From Nitrospirota bacterium (lineage in GTDB: Bacteria; Nitrospirota; Thermodesulfovibrionia; Thermodesulfovibrionales; JdFR-85): a stretch of DNA of 12,830 nt. The translations under genes and the position numbers were made by a program. Below are positions 1-7,019 of this stretch, piece by piece. The notes under the pieces are model-generated. The model was not told where the DNA came from and did not search any database. It saw only the letters and a program-made list of their open reading frames with translations. The stretch covers positions 1-12,830 of the forward strand of contig JAADGU010000019.1 of the NCBI GenBank assembly GCA_013152195.1, given 5' to 3'. Every line of letters begins with the position of its first letter. The stretch's first letter is position 1.

Positions 1-2
1 TT

Positions 3-1541
3 ACCCCTGAGGTTGCACGGTTTATGGCCGGACTATCAGAGGGGATCGGGCGGCAGATAGGAATACTTGTTGCAAGGTCAGGGGTGGTAACACATGTAAT
101 TGTCGGAGATGCAAGGGGTCTTTATATCCCTGACCTGAGTGGCTATCCCCTTGGCAGAAAGCCCCTGAGGGGTATGAGACTCATCCATACGCATCTCAGG
201 GATGAACCGCTCAACCAGGACGACCTTACAGACCTTGCCATCCTGAGGCTCGATATGATCGCTGCAATAAGTATAAAGGGTACGCTTCCTGACAGGATAT
301 ATGTTGCATATCTGCTTCCTGGTGGAGATGGTAAGCCCTGCGAGGTTCTGGCACCACAGAGTTTTCACTCTTTCCGTTTCGATTTCCTGCCCTCTGTCCG
401 TGCGATTGAAGAGGAGATGGAGCGTCGTAATCTCATATCCCAGGATGACCCGAGGGAAAGGGCGATCCTCATAAGTGCTTCAGCAAGGCCAAGATATGAG
501 CAGGAGGAGTCCATCGAGGAGTTGCGTGAATTGGCAGGTTCTGCTGATGCCATGGTCCTCGGTTCAATTATCCAGAGATTAAAGGAGATAAACCCACGTT
601 ATCTTATGGGGGCCGGTAAGCTGAAAGGCTTGATAATCGATGCCCTTACAAAGAGTGCAACGCTTCTGATATTCGACCAGGACCTTTCACCCTCACAGAT
701 GAAGGCGATAACAGAACTTACAGAGCTGAAGGTTATAGACCGTTCCCAGCTCATTCTTGACATATTTGCCAGGAGGGCCCACAGCCGTGATGGCAAGGTG
801 CAGGTGGAACTTGCACAACTGAAATACAGGTTGCCGAGACTCTCCGGCAAGGGTACTGCAATGAGTCGCCTTACAGGTGGAATTGGCGGAAGAGGACCTG
901 GTGAGATGAAGCTCGAGATAGACAGACGAAGGGTACGTGACAGGATACACCTCCTTGAGAGGGAGCTGAAAAAACTTTCCGAGGCAAGGAAGCAGCGAAA
1001 ACACCGCAGGATTGAGAAGGGTATTCCGATAGTCTCCATTATCGGATATACAAATGCCGGCAAGTCCACCCTGCTGAATAACCTTACCAACAGCAGGACT
1101 TTTACTGAAAAGAGGATGTTTGCCACGCTCGACACTGCAAGCCGGAGATTGAGATTTCCAAGGGAACGGGAAGTTATAATTACAGATACGGTCGGGTTCA
1201 TAAGGGACCTTCCCAAAGACCTTATGACTGCATTCAGGTCGACTCTTGAAGAGCTGGAGGATGCAGACTTCCTCATCCATCTTGTTGATGCCTCGAGTGA
1301 CAGGTTTGAGCAGCACATAGTTTCAGTTGAGAGGCTACTGGATGACCTGGGACTTTCTGATAAGCACAGATTGCTGGTCTTCAACAAGATCGACAGGGTT
1401 TCCAGGGAGGAGGTTGATAACCTCTGCAACAGGTATGGGGCAATCTCTCTCTCAGCCATGGACAGGAAGACATTTCTGCCCCTCCTTGAGGCAATTGAGG
1501 AGTATTTGTGGAGTGATAAATTGGTAAAGGCCATAGGTTAG
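3..1541 (+). CDS. hflX: GTPase HflX, long form, 5' end cut by window edge
   Basis: HflX is a ribosome-associated GTPase that binds the 50S subunit and splits stalled 70S ribosomes, notably under heat stress. Numbering from the first in-window Met (24), the G domain shows G1 GYTNAGKST (341-349), G3 DTVGF (388-392), G4 NKID (454-457) and G5 SA (477-478). The HflX-specific N-terminal domain includes the glycine-rich stretch RLTGGIGGRGPGE (282-294), followed by a basic helical linker. The frame stays open upstream of Met24 to the window edge (codons reading TPEVARF), and this continues the family's usual helix, so Met24 is internal and the true start lies outside. The roughly 140 residues before the core match the long HflX variant rather than the 426-residue E. 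coli type. A radical SAM gene follows after 11 bases, suggesting co-transcription. Identity is sure; only the start is missing. Confidence 0.95.
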   Translation, partial: TPEVARFMAGLSEGIGRQIGILVARSGVVTHVIVGDARGLYIPDLSGYPLGRKPLRGMRLIHTHLRDEPLNQDDLTDLAILRLDMIAAISIKGTLPDRIYVAYLLPGGDGKPCEVLAPQSFHSFRFDFLPSVRAIEEEMERRNLISQDDPRERAILISASARPRYEQEESIEELRELAGSADAMVLGSIIQRLKEINPRYLMGAGKLKGLIIDALTKSATLLIFDQDLSPSQMKAITELTELKVIDRSQLILDIFARRAHSRDGKVQVELAQLKYRLPRLSGKGTAMSRLTGGIGGRGPGEMKLEIDRRRVRDRIHLLERELKKLSEARKQRKHRRIEKGIPIVSIIGYTNAGKSTLLNNLTNSRTFTEKRMFATLDTASRRLRFPREREVIITDTVGFIRDLPKDLMTAFRSTLEELEDADFLIHLVDASSDRFEQHIVSVERLLDDLGLSDKHRLLVFNKIDRVSREEVDNLCNRYGAISLSAMDRKTFLPLLEAIEEYLWSDKLVKAIG

Positions 1542-1552
1542 AGGTTTAAATC

Positions 1553-2566
1553 ATGGGTATGGAATTCGAACCAAAGTGGATTGCCTGGGAGATAACACGC
1601 AGGTGTAATCTCAGGTGCCTGCACTGCCGCTCTGCCTCAGAGACAGTTGTACAGGAGCACCCGGACTTTTCAACAGAGACTGCCCTCAGGGTACTTGATG
1701 ACATTTCAGGTTATTCCAAACCTGTTATTGTGCTTTCAGGTGGCGATCCCCTTATGCGCAGAGACGTCTTTGATATAGCGAGGTATGGGACAGAAAAGGG
1801 ACTCAGGATGTGTCTTGCAACAAACGGTGTGCTGGTAGATGACGGGAAGTGCAGAGAGATGAAGGCCTCAGGGATAAAGATAGTTTCCCTGAGCCTTGAT
1901 GGTTCTACTGCAGAGGTGCATGACAATTTCCGCGGACAGGCAGGTGCCTTTGAGGGTGCACTCAGGGCTGCAGGACTGTTTAGGAGGCACGGAATAGAGT
2001 TTATTGTAAATTCCTCTTTCACAAAACGTAATCAGGAAGATATCCCCCATGTATACAAGCTTGCTAAAAGCCTTGGTGCCACAGCATGGTACATGTTCAT
2101 GATCGTGCCTACCGGAAGGGGCGGGGAGATGATGAAGGAACTCATCTCAAAGGAAGATTACGAAGATATCCTTCAGTGGCATTACCGGATGGAGAAGGAG
2201 GAACGGGAGATGCTCGTGCGTCCGACCTGTGCCCCCCATTACTACAGGATCGTCCGGCAGAAGGCCCGTGAGGATGGAGAAAGGTTTGAGAGGAGGTCCC
2301 TGAAATTTTCAACCGGTGGGGCCAAGGGCTGCATTGCTGGACAGGTTATATGTCTTGTTGACGTGGATGGTAATGTGCTGCCATGCAGTTACTTTCCCCT
2401 CCCTGCAGGTAATATATTCAGTCAGTCCTTCAAGGACGTATGGGAGAACTCTGAGCTCTTCAGGGAGCTGAGGGATTTTAAGAGTTATAAAGGCCGTTGC
2501 GGCTCCTGTGAGTATATAAAGGTCTGCGGTGGATGCCGCGCAAGGGCGTATGCAAGATTACCTTGA
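1553..2566 (+). CDS. AhbD/NirJ-like radical SAM/SPASM protein, C-terminus frameshifted
   Basis: This is a radical SAM enzyme resembling the tetrapyrrole-modifying AhbC/AhbD/NirJ group; AhbD decarboxylates Fe-coproporphyrin III to haem b. The SAM-cluster motif CX3CX2C is at Cys18, 22 and 25 (CNLRCLHC), with the GGDP motif following. The C-terminal SPASM-like domain has Cys260, 267, 278 and the CX2CX5CX2C set Cys316, 319, 325, 328. A good ribosome-binding site (agaggt, 1540-1545) precedes ATG 1553, 11 bases after hflX. The in-frame protein stops after AYARLP, but the frame opening at 2553 encodes the family's typical ending with DYLDEEPFC, so the reading frame seems broken near 2550-2556. Position just upstream of hemE supports a haem or related tetrapyrrole role. 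The exact substrate is not decided: AhbD, NirJ-like, or another porphyrin-modifying member. The family call is firm, the specific function moderate. Confidence 0.8.
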   Translation: MGMEFEPKWIAWEITRRCNLRCLHCRSASETVVQEHPDFSTETALRVLDDISGYSKPVIVLSGGDPLMRRDVFDIARYGTEKGLRMCLATNGVLVDDGKCREMKASGIKIVSLSLDGSTAEVHDNFRGQAGAFEGALRAAGLFRRHGIEFIVNSSFTKRNQEDIPHVYKLAKSLGATAWYMFMIVPTGRGGEMMKELISKEDYEDILQWHYRMEKEEREMLVRPTCAPHYYRIVRQKAREDGERFERRSLKFSTGGAKGCIAGQVICLVDVDGNVLPCSYFPLPAGNIFSQSFKDVWENSELFRELRDFKSYKGRCGSCEYIKVCGGCRARAYARLP

Positions 2567-2609
2567 TGAAGAGCCCTTCTGCGGCTATATGCCCAAGAAA
2601 CACAGATGA
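2553..2609 (+). other. Out-of-frame conserved C-terminal tail of the radical SAM gene
   Basis: Read in the third frame relative to the upstream gene, this stretch gives QDYLDEEPFCGYMPKKHR and then TGA at 2607-2609. The DYLxEEPFC pattern is, from memory of the family, the normal C-terminal segment of AhbD-type proteins, following the C..C.....C..CRARAYA block that sits just upstream in the other frame. Its cysteine corresponds to the last ligand position of the SPASM auxiliary cluster. A net +1 (or -2) change near 2550-2556 separates it from the main frame. The final codons and stop fall inside the left arm of the repeat element starting at 2599. Confidence 0.65.
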
Positions 2610-2752
2610 TCACTGATGGAGAAGATTACGGATAAGACGGGGATGATCGCAGATGATAAGACGGAATATATTTTTGAGAATTTAACTTAACTGATAAATA
2701 ACTCTCGGATGATCACAGGTATCTGCGTTTTTCATCTGCGATCATCTGTGTT
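2599..2752. repeat. Intergenic palindromic repeat element, 154 bp
   Basis: The ends are a 13-bp perfect inverted repeat, aacacagatgatc at 2599-2611 and gatcatctgtgtt at 2740-2752. A second inverted pair of 14 bp lies at 2643-2656 and 2732-2745 (atgatcgcagatga and its complement). The sequence gataagacgg occurs twice in direct orientation, at 2631-2640 and 2655-2664. The element fills nearly all the space between the radical SAM gene and the hemE ribosome-binding site. It looks like a small non-autonomous repeat of the CAGAT/CGCAGAT-rich kind seen in many bacterial intergenic regions (inference); no transposase is present. Confidence 0.65.
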
Positions 2753-2768
2753 GAGTACGGAGGTTTTT

Positions 2769-3801
2769 ATGAATGATACCTTTCTCAGGGCATGTCGTGG
2801 CGAAGATGTGGATTATACACCCGTATGGATAATGCGTCAGGCAGGCAGGCAGGTACCTGCCCCAGTATCAGAAAGTCAGGACCAGTGTGGATTTTCTTAC
2901 ACTCTGTAAAACCCCGGAACTCGCTGCCGAGGTGACGCTGCAGCCAGTGGATATCCTGGGTGTTGATGCTGCCATACTCTTTTCTGATATCCTTATTCCC
3001 CTTGAGGCCATGGGTATGAAGCTCAGGTTTTATGAAAAGAAGGGGCCCGTTATGAGCAATCCGGTAAGAAAAGCGAAGGATGTCGAGAGGTTGAGGGTGC
3101 CAGTGCCGGAGGAGAGTGTCCCTTTTGTGCTTGAGACGATAAGGATACTTAGGAGGGAGTTGAGCAGGAAGGTTCCTCTTATAGGTTTTGCAGGTGCCCC
3201 TTTTACCCTTGCCACTTATATGATCGAGGGTGGCGGGTCAAAGAACTTTATTAATACCAAGACTCTGATGTACAGGGAGCCTGAAGCCTTCCATGCCCTG
3301 ATGAGAAAGATAACGGATACTACAATAGCCTATCTCTCGTCACAGATAAATGCAGGTGCACAGGCAGTGCAGGTTTTTGACTCCTGGGCAGGTGCCCTTG
3401 CCCCTGATGATTACATGGTATATTCATTGCCGTATGTGAAAGAGACCATCAAGGCACTCAGACCGCTTGGAGTGCCTGTAATCTACTTTGTCAATAACTG
3501 TGGGGGGCTGCTTGAACAGGCGCGTACATCCGGGGCAGATGTCATAGGTATTGACTGGAGGGTTGATATAGGCAGGGCGATAAAGCGTCTTGGTTCAAAG
3601 GTCTCTGTTCAGGGTAACATTGACCCCTGTACATTGTTTTCCTCAGAGGATGTGCTCCGCTCAAAGACCGGGGATATACTGAAGAAGGGCCGTGCAGCAA
3701 AGGGTCATGTGTTCAACCTCGGACACGGCATACTTCCCCAGACCTCTCCTGATATGGCAAAGGCCCTGGTGGATATTGTTCATGAATTGAGCGGAAAATA
3801 A
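2769..3801 (+). CDS. hemE: Uroporphyrinogen decarboxylase HemE, frameshifted by a CAGG repeat
   Basis: HemE removes the four acetate carboxyls of uroporphyrinogen III to give coproporphyrinogen III in the cytoplasmic haem pathway. ATG 2769 follows the ribosome-binding site ggagg (2759-2763); the first 27 codons give MNDTFLRACRGED... to RQAGR, and from 2854 another frame continues YLPQYQKVRTSVDFLTLCKTPE and onward for 315 residues. Deleting one of four tandem CAGG units (2838-2853) joins these into a normal 342-residue protein with the intact motif RQAGRYLP. Other family hallmarks are present: ILFSDIL with the catalytic Asp, GAPFTLATYM, FDSWAGALAP and the FNLGHGI histidine. As given, the first frame ends at 2909; the second could only restart at an internal site such as ATG 2887, which would lack the substrate-binding arginine motif. 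The cause is a real mutation, slippage variation, or a sequencing/assembly error. Confidence 0.93.
2838..2853. repeat. Tandem CAGG x4 tetranucleotide run in hemE
   Basis: Four uninterrupted copies of CAGG lie in the codons for RQAGR. Three copies would keep hemE in frame; the fourth adds 4 bases and shifts it. Short tandem units like this are known sites of replication slippage, so the extra copy is the simplest explanation for the frame break. Confidence 0.9.
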
Positions 3802-3815
3802 ACAACAGCTTATTA

Positions 3816-4037
3816 ATCCGCAGATTTCACGGATTTTCGCAGATTTTTTTAAAATACTAACTTAAAGAACGATTCCCCGAGGCTTTCGGGGAATAACACA
3901 TAACAGAATGAATTTATGATAAATTAAAAGCCTTGAAAGATGTCACCCTGAATTTATTTCAGGGTCTCGTTCTTTAGAATTCTGAAACAATATTGCTTTT
4001 TTCTTTAAATCTGCGAAAATCCGTGAAATCTGCGGAT
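3816..4037. repeat. MITE-like palindromic element, 222 bp, 31-bp terminal inverted repeats
   Basis: The ends are a perfect 31-bp inverted repeat, 3816-3846 and 4007-4037; each arm carries CGCAGATTT-type repeats. Inside lies a 10-bp inverted repeat (taaagaacga 3863-3872 with tcgttcttta 3967-3976), a 9-bp hairpin (attccccga/tcggggaat, 3872-3894, 5-base loop) and an 8-bp hairpin (accctgaa/ttcagggt, 3945-3965, 5-base loop). Together they could fold into a branched structure with a long outer stem, an inner stem and two side hairpins. It has no coding potential and fills almost the whole hemE-MFS gap. It may be a non-autonomous mobile element or a composite of several genome-wide repeats (inference). 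Neither hairpin has a T-run, so it is not a classic intrinsic terminator. Confidence 0.75.
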
Positions 4038-4062
4038 AAAATTCTTTTTGAGTTTCCTGTTC

Positions 4063-5262
4063 ATGAAAAACAAACGTCAGATACTAAGCTGGTGTCTTTA
4101 TGATTTTGCCAACTCCTCATATTCTGCGGTGATCGCTGCAGTAATCTTTCCGGTCTATTTTGTGAAGGTAATTGCTGAAACACCGGCAGATGGTGACCTC
4201 TGGTGGGGAAGGGCGGTATCTCTCAGTATGCTGATAGTGGCTCTTACATCTCCGGTTGTTGGTGGTATATCTGATTATGCGGGTATGAGAAAACGTCTGC
4301 TTGTGGCTTATTCCCTTGTTTGTGTGGTTGCTGTCGGCTTTTTGTTCTTTGTTGAAAAGGGCATGGTCTTTGAGGCCTTTTTGCTTATCATCATTGCAAA
4401 TATTGCCATGGAAGGTTCTCTCGTCTTTTATAACTCCTATCTGCCTGATATTGCGCCAAAAGACCACCAGGGCAGGGTTTCGGGATGGGGCTTTGGCCTT
4501 GGGTATGCGGGTTCGGTCCTTGCCCTCCTGATATCCATGTTTTTTATAGAAAGTGGGATAATCCGTTTTTCATGGCCAATGGTCTCTATTTTCTACCTCC
4601 TCTTTTCGTTGCCAGCCTTCTATTTTCTGCCTTCGGACAGGCCGTCAGGGTCACCCCGAAAGTCGGCACTTGAGGGGATAAGGAAGACCCTGAGATTATT
4701 GAGAGATGTTTTGCGAATCAAAAAAGTGAGGAGATTCCTCCTTGCTTACTGGCTCTATAAGGATGGAGTGAATACGATTATAGTATTTTCAGGTATTTAT
4801 GCATCGGTTACGCTCGCCTTTACAGGTTCTGAACTCGTTTTTCTGTATCTCCTTGTGCAGGTTACTGCAATGATTGGTTCAATCGCCCTTTCAGCCCCCA
4901 CTGACAGGTGGGGGGCAAAGAAGGTGGTAGTCCTTTCACTTTTACTCTGGATTGCCGTTACAGTGTGTGCATACCTTGTGGATGACAAACGGTTCTTCTG
5001 GGGGATAGCTACGATGGCGGGACTGGGGCTTGGGAGTGTGCAGGCTGCGTCAAGGGCCCTTTTTTCAGGATTCATACCTCCGGGTATGGAGGGGGAATAT
5101 TTTGGTGTTTATGCCTTTGCAGGAAAGACATCAGCGATAATCGGGCCGGTGCTTTTTGGTATAATCTCATCTGCTACAGGGAGTCAGAGACCTGCAGTTC
5201 TTTCAGTGCTTGTACTGTTTATTCTGGGGCTGGCCATCCTCTCTTCAGTGAAGGCCCGCTGA
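4063..5262 (+). CDS. MFS transporter, UMF1 (Atg22-like) family
   Basis: This is a roughly 399-residue integral inner-membrane protein with the hydrophobic pattern of a 12-helix major facilitator. The N-terminal motif SWCLYDFANSSYSAV (residues 9-23) is characteristic of the UMF1 group of bacterial MFS proteins, related to the yeast vacuolar amino-acid exporter Atg22. Substrates in bacteria are largely unknown, so none is named. The basic loop GISDYAGMRKRLL after helix 2 fits the usual MFS loop 2-3 position. ATG 4063 (MKNKRQILSW) is preferred over an upstream in-frame TTG at 4048, because family members begin close to this motif and the TTG codon lies next to the repeat element. The ribosome-binding site is weak. 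No terminator separates its 3' end from the opposing gene, which it overlaps by 18 bases. Confidence 0.88.
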   Translation: MKNKRQILSWCLYDFANSSYSAVIAAVIFPVYFVKVIAETPADGDLWWGRAVSLSMLIVALTSPVVGGISDYAGMRKRLLVAYSLVCVVAVGFLFFVEKGMVFEAFLLIIIANIAMEGSLVFYNSYLPDIAPKDHQGRVSGWGFGLGYAGSVLALLISMFFIESGIIRFSWPMVSIFYLLFSLPAFYFLPSDRPSGSPRKSALEGIRKTLRLLRDVLRIKKVRRFLLAYWLYKDGVNTIIVFSGIYASVTLAFTGSELVFLYLLVQVTAMIGSIALSAPTDRWGAKKVVVLSLLLWIAVTVCAYLVDDKRFFWGIATMAGLGLGSVQAASRALFSGFIPPGMEGEYFGVYAFAGKTSAIIGPVLFGIISSATGSQRPAVLSVLVLFILGLAILSSVKAR

Positions 5263-6885
5263 TTTTCGTGCCTTCATATATTCCCCCCACAGGGCCTCCT
5301 TTGAAATGCCGGCATCAATAAAGTCCCATGGCAGGATCTCTTCAAACGACCTCTCCCTGAAGAGGTAAAAGTCAGGGTCCAGCCCGGCATCTCTGAGCGT
5401 CTCTTTCCACCTGCCGGGCTCTTTCATATCGTGCAGGACCATGGATAGCCTCCTGTCACCTCTTGAAAACACACCCTGCATAAAGGCGTATTTTATCACG
5501 TCGTGAAATACCCTGACCCCCTTTATGTTCAGGCCTGACTTGATCATTTTCAGCCTGGCCTTGATCGTCTTCTCTGCTGTCATGGGATGCCATTGGAAGG
5601 GCGTAAAAGGTTTTGGAACAAATGTGCTTGTGCTCAGGACTATGGTGCCCCGCGTGTTGAGTGAGCGGATCTTTTTGGCAAGATTAATTATCCCGTTTAT
5701 ATCCTCCTCTGTCTCAAACGGCAGACCGATCATAAAATAGAGCCTGAGGGTATGAATGTCATGCCGGAGTATCAGTTCTGCCGTCTCCATGATATCCTCC
5801 TCAGTGATCCTCTTGTTGATTATCCTTCTTAAACGTTCGGTGCCCGCCTCCGGTGCTATTGATATGCTGCGGTGTCCTTTCATGAGGGAGAGGAGCTTTT
5901 CTGCCTTTGGTGTTGCCCGCAGGGAGGTAATGGAGAAGTCTACCCCCTCTATCTGCAAGGCCTCTGTTGCATAACGGTAGTCGGTAAGTGAAGGCCCGAT
6001 CAGGCCAACCCTGCCTGTTGTCTCCATGGCAATGTCTATCTCCTGTTTCAGTATCCCTATATCCTTATGCCTTGGGGGATTATATATATGTCCGGCAACA
6101 CAGAACCTGCAACTCCAGACACATCCCCTCATGGCCTCAACGAGATACATGTTTGAAAACTCTGTCTCCGGTGTGGTGATGGCCGGTCTGAGTCTGCCGT
6201 TCAGTACACTCTCCGTCCTCTTCCTGATTGTTCGGGGGAAACCTCCTGCAGTTCTTCTTTCTTTTATCTCCCCGTCATCAGAGTATATGAGCTCATACCC
6301 CTTCGGGACATAAAAACCCTCTCTTTCGGAGATTGCACTGAGAAATGCCCCTTTATCTTCAGACCCTTTATATTCTTCTATTAGTTCGTCAAGGCTGCTG
6401 TCTGCCTCACCAATGAATATGAGGTCAAAGAAATCTGAAAGGGGTTCAGGGTTGAACATCGCACATACACCTCCAAGGAGGAGTACAGGTTCCCTCTCGT
6501 TGCGCTCTGAACTGAAGGTGCCTATCCGTGCAAGTTTCAGCATCAGCGGGATGGAGGGATAATCGTTTTCAAAGGATACAGAGAAGGCAACGATATCAAA
6601 CCTGTTAAGGGGCCTCTTTGACTCAAGTGAGAAGAGTTCGGAGCCTGTACGCTCAAACTCCTTCAGATCCGATTCATCAGGCAGAAATGCCCTTTCACAT
6701 ACTGTGTCATCCCTTTTATTCAGAATTGAGTATATACCCTGAAACCCGAGGCTGGACATACCGACGTGGTAGGTGTTTGGATATGCAAGACATACATTGA
6801 CCTTTCCTCCGGGGTCTTTATATACAGTTCCCTCTTCTTTTTCAAGCAGTGTCTCTGTTTTTTTGATTAATCTCCGGCCTATCAT
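5245..6885 (-). CDS. B12-binding-type radical SAM protein, function unknown
   Basis: This 546-residue protein has an N-terminal cobalamin-binding-like Rossmann region (about 25-200, with CLAYPNTYHVGMSSLGFQG and LLLGGVCAMFNPEPL) followed by a radical SAM core. The cluster motif CX3CX2C is Cys255, 259 and 262 (CVWSCRFC). Downstream core segments include ISIAPEAGTERLRR and LRLYFMIGLPFETEEDI. I do not see the DXHXXG motif of base-off B12 binding, as is common in this group. It resembles the N-terminal part of the large uncharacterised radical SAM proteins that are often fused to a DUF2344 partner (TIGR03960-like); that partner is not fused here. The reaction is unknown; methylthiolation or another C-H modification of an RNA or cofactor would only be a guess. 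The start at 6885 has no clear Shine-Dalgarno sequence, and a promoter-like site lies immediately upstream. Gene family confident, function open. Confidence 0.85.
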   Translation of the reverse strand: MIGRRLIKKTETLLEKEEGTVYKDPGGKVNVCLAYPNTYHVGMSSLGFQGIYSILNKRDDTVCERAFLPDESDLKEFERTGSELFSLESKRPLNRFDIVAFSVSFENDYPSIPLMLKLARIGTFSSERNEREPVLLLGGVCAMFNPEPLSDFFDLIFIGEADSSLDELIEEYKGSEDKGAFLSAISEREGFYVPKGYELIYSDDGEIKERRTAGGFPRTIRKRTESVLNGRLRPAITTPETEFSNMYLVEAMRGCVWSCRFCVAGHIYNPPRHKDIGILKQEIDIAMETTGRVGLIGPSLTDYRYATEALQIEGVDFSITSLRATPKAEKLLSLMKGHRSISIAPEAGTERLRRIINKRITEEDIMETAELILRHDIHTLRLYFMIGLPFETEEDINGIINLAKKIRSLNTRGTIVLSTSTFVPKPFTPFQWHPMTAEKTIKARLKMIKSGLNIKGVRVFHDVIKYAFMQGVFSRGDRRLSMVLHDMKEPGRWKETLRDAGLDPDFYLFRERSFEEILPWDFIDAGISKEALWGEYMKARKSAGLH

Positions 6886-6894
6886 GCAGGTTTA

Positions 6895-6923
6895 ATTTAA
6901 CCGCTTGACCGGGGTGTTGGCAA
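6895..6923 (-). promoter_or_regulatory. Candidate sigma-70-type promoter for the radical SAM gene
   Basis: On the minus strand a -35 TTGCCA (6918-6923) and a -10 TTAAAT (6895-6900) are separated by exactly 17 bases. Transcription would begin about 6888, only a few bases before the ATG at 6885, implying a leaderless or nearly leaderless message, which fits the missing ribosome-binding site. This is inferred from sequence similarity alone. Confidence 0.4.
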
Positions 6924-6961
6924 GAGAGAGGAGAAAAAAGGTTTTTTATCTCTATTCTGGC

Positions 6962-6990
6962 TTGACAGGTGTATAAGATAATTGTTAAAT
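6962..6990 (+). promoter_or_regulatory. Sigma-70-type promoter of the hrcA operon
   Basis: A perfect -35 TTGACA (6962-6967) and a -10 TTAAAT (6985-6990, 4 of 6 consensus bases) are spaced by 17 bases. The start of transcription would fall near 6997, inside the CIRCE element that begins 3 bases after the -10, so HrcA binding would block initiation. No sigma-32-type promoter was recognised. Confidence 0.75.
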
Positions 6991-6992
6991 TA

Positions 6993-7019
6993 TTAGCACT
7001 CTAAGGTAGGGAGTGCTAA
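6993..7019. promoter_or_regulatory. CIRCE operator (HrcA binding site)
   Basis: The sequence matches the CIRCE consensus perfectly: TTAGCACTC (6993-7001), 9-base spacer, GAGTGCTAA (7011-7019). CIRCE is the operator of the heat-shock repressor HrcA, which is encoded 137 bases downstream, so the operon is autoregulated. Its position over the expected transcription start explains repression; heat or misfolded protein, by occupying the chaperonin GroEL that HrcA needs for folding, would relieve it (known for the family). Confidence 0.97.

Noticed and set aside
24..26. ATG as the real start of hflX
   Set aside because: The frame is open upstream to the window edge and its codons continue the conserved family helix, so the gene begins outside.
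599..1534. 311-codon open frame on the minus strand within hflX
   Set aside because: Serine/leucine-rich antisense shadow of a well-conserved gene, with no recognisable domain.
2599..2752. CRISPR array or leader
   Set aside because: The repeats are inverted and few, with no regular spacers and no cas genes in the window.
2709..2768. Upstream ATG as the hemE start
   Set aside because: It would add 20 residues encoded by the repeat element; ATG 2769 has a proper ribosome-binding site and matches the family N-terminus.
3872..3894. Intrinsic terminator after hemE
   Set aside because: The hairpin is good but is followed by aacacataac rather than a T-run, and it is part of a larger palindromic repeat.
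4048..4062. TTG start for the MFS gene
   Set aside because: It adds only MSFLF before a normal family start, and ATG 4063 is the better initiation codon.
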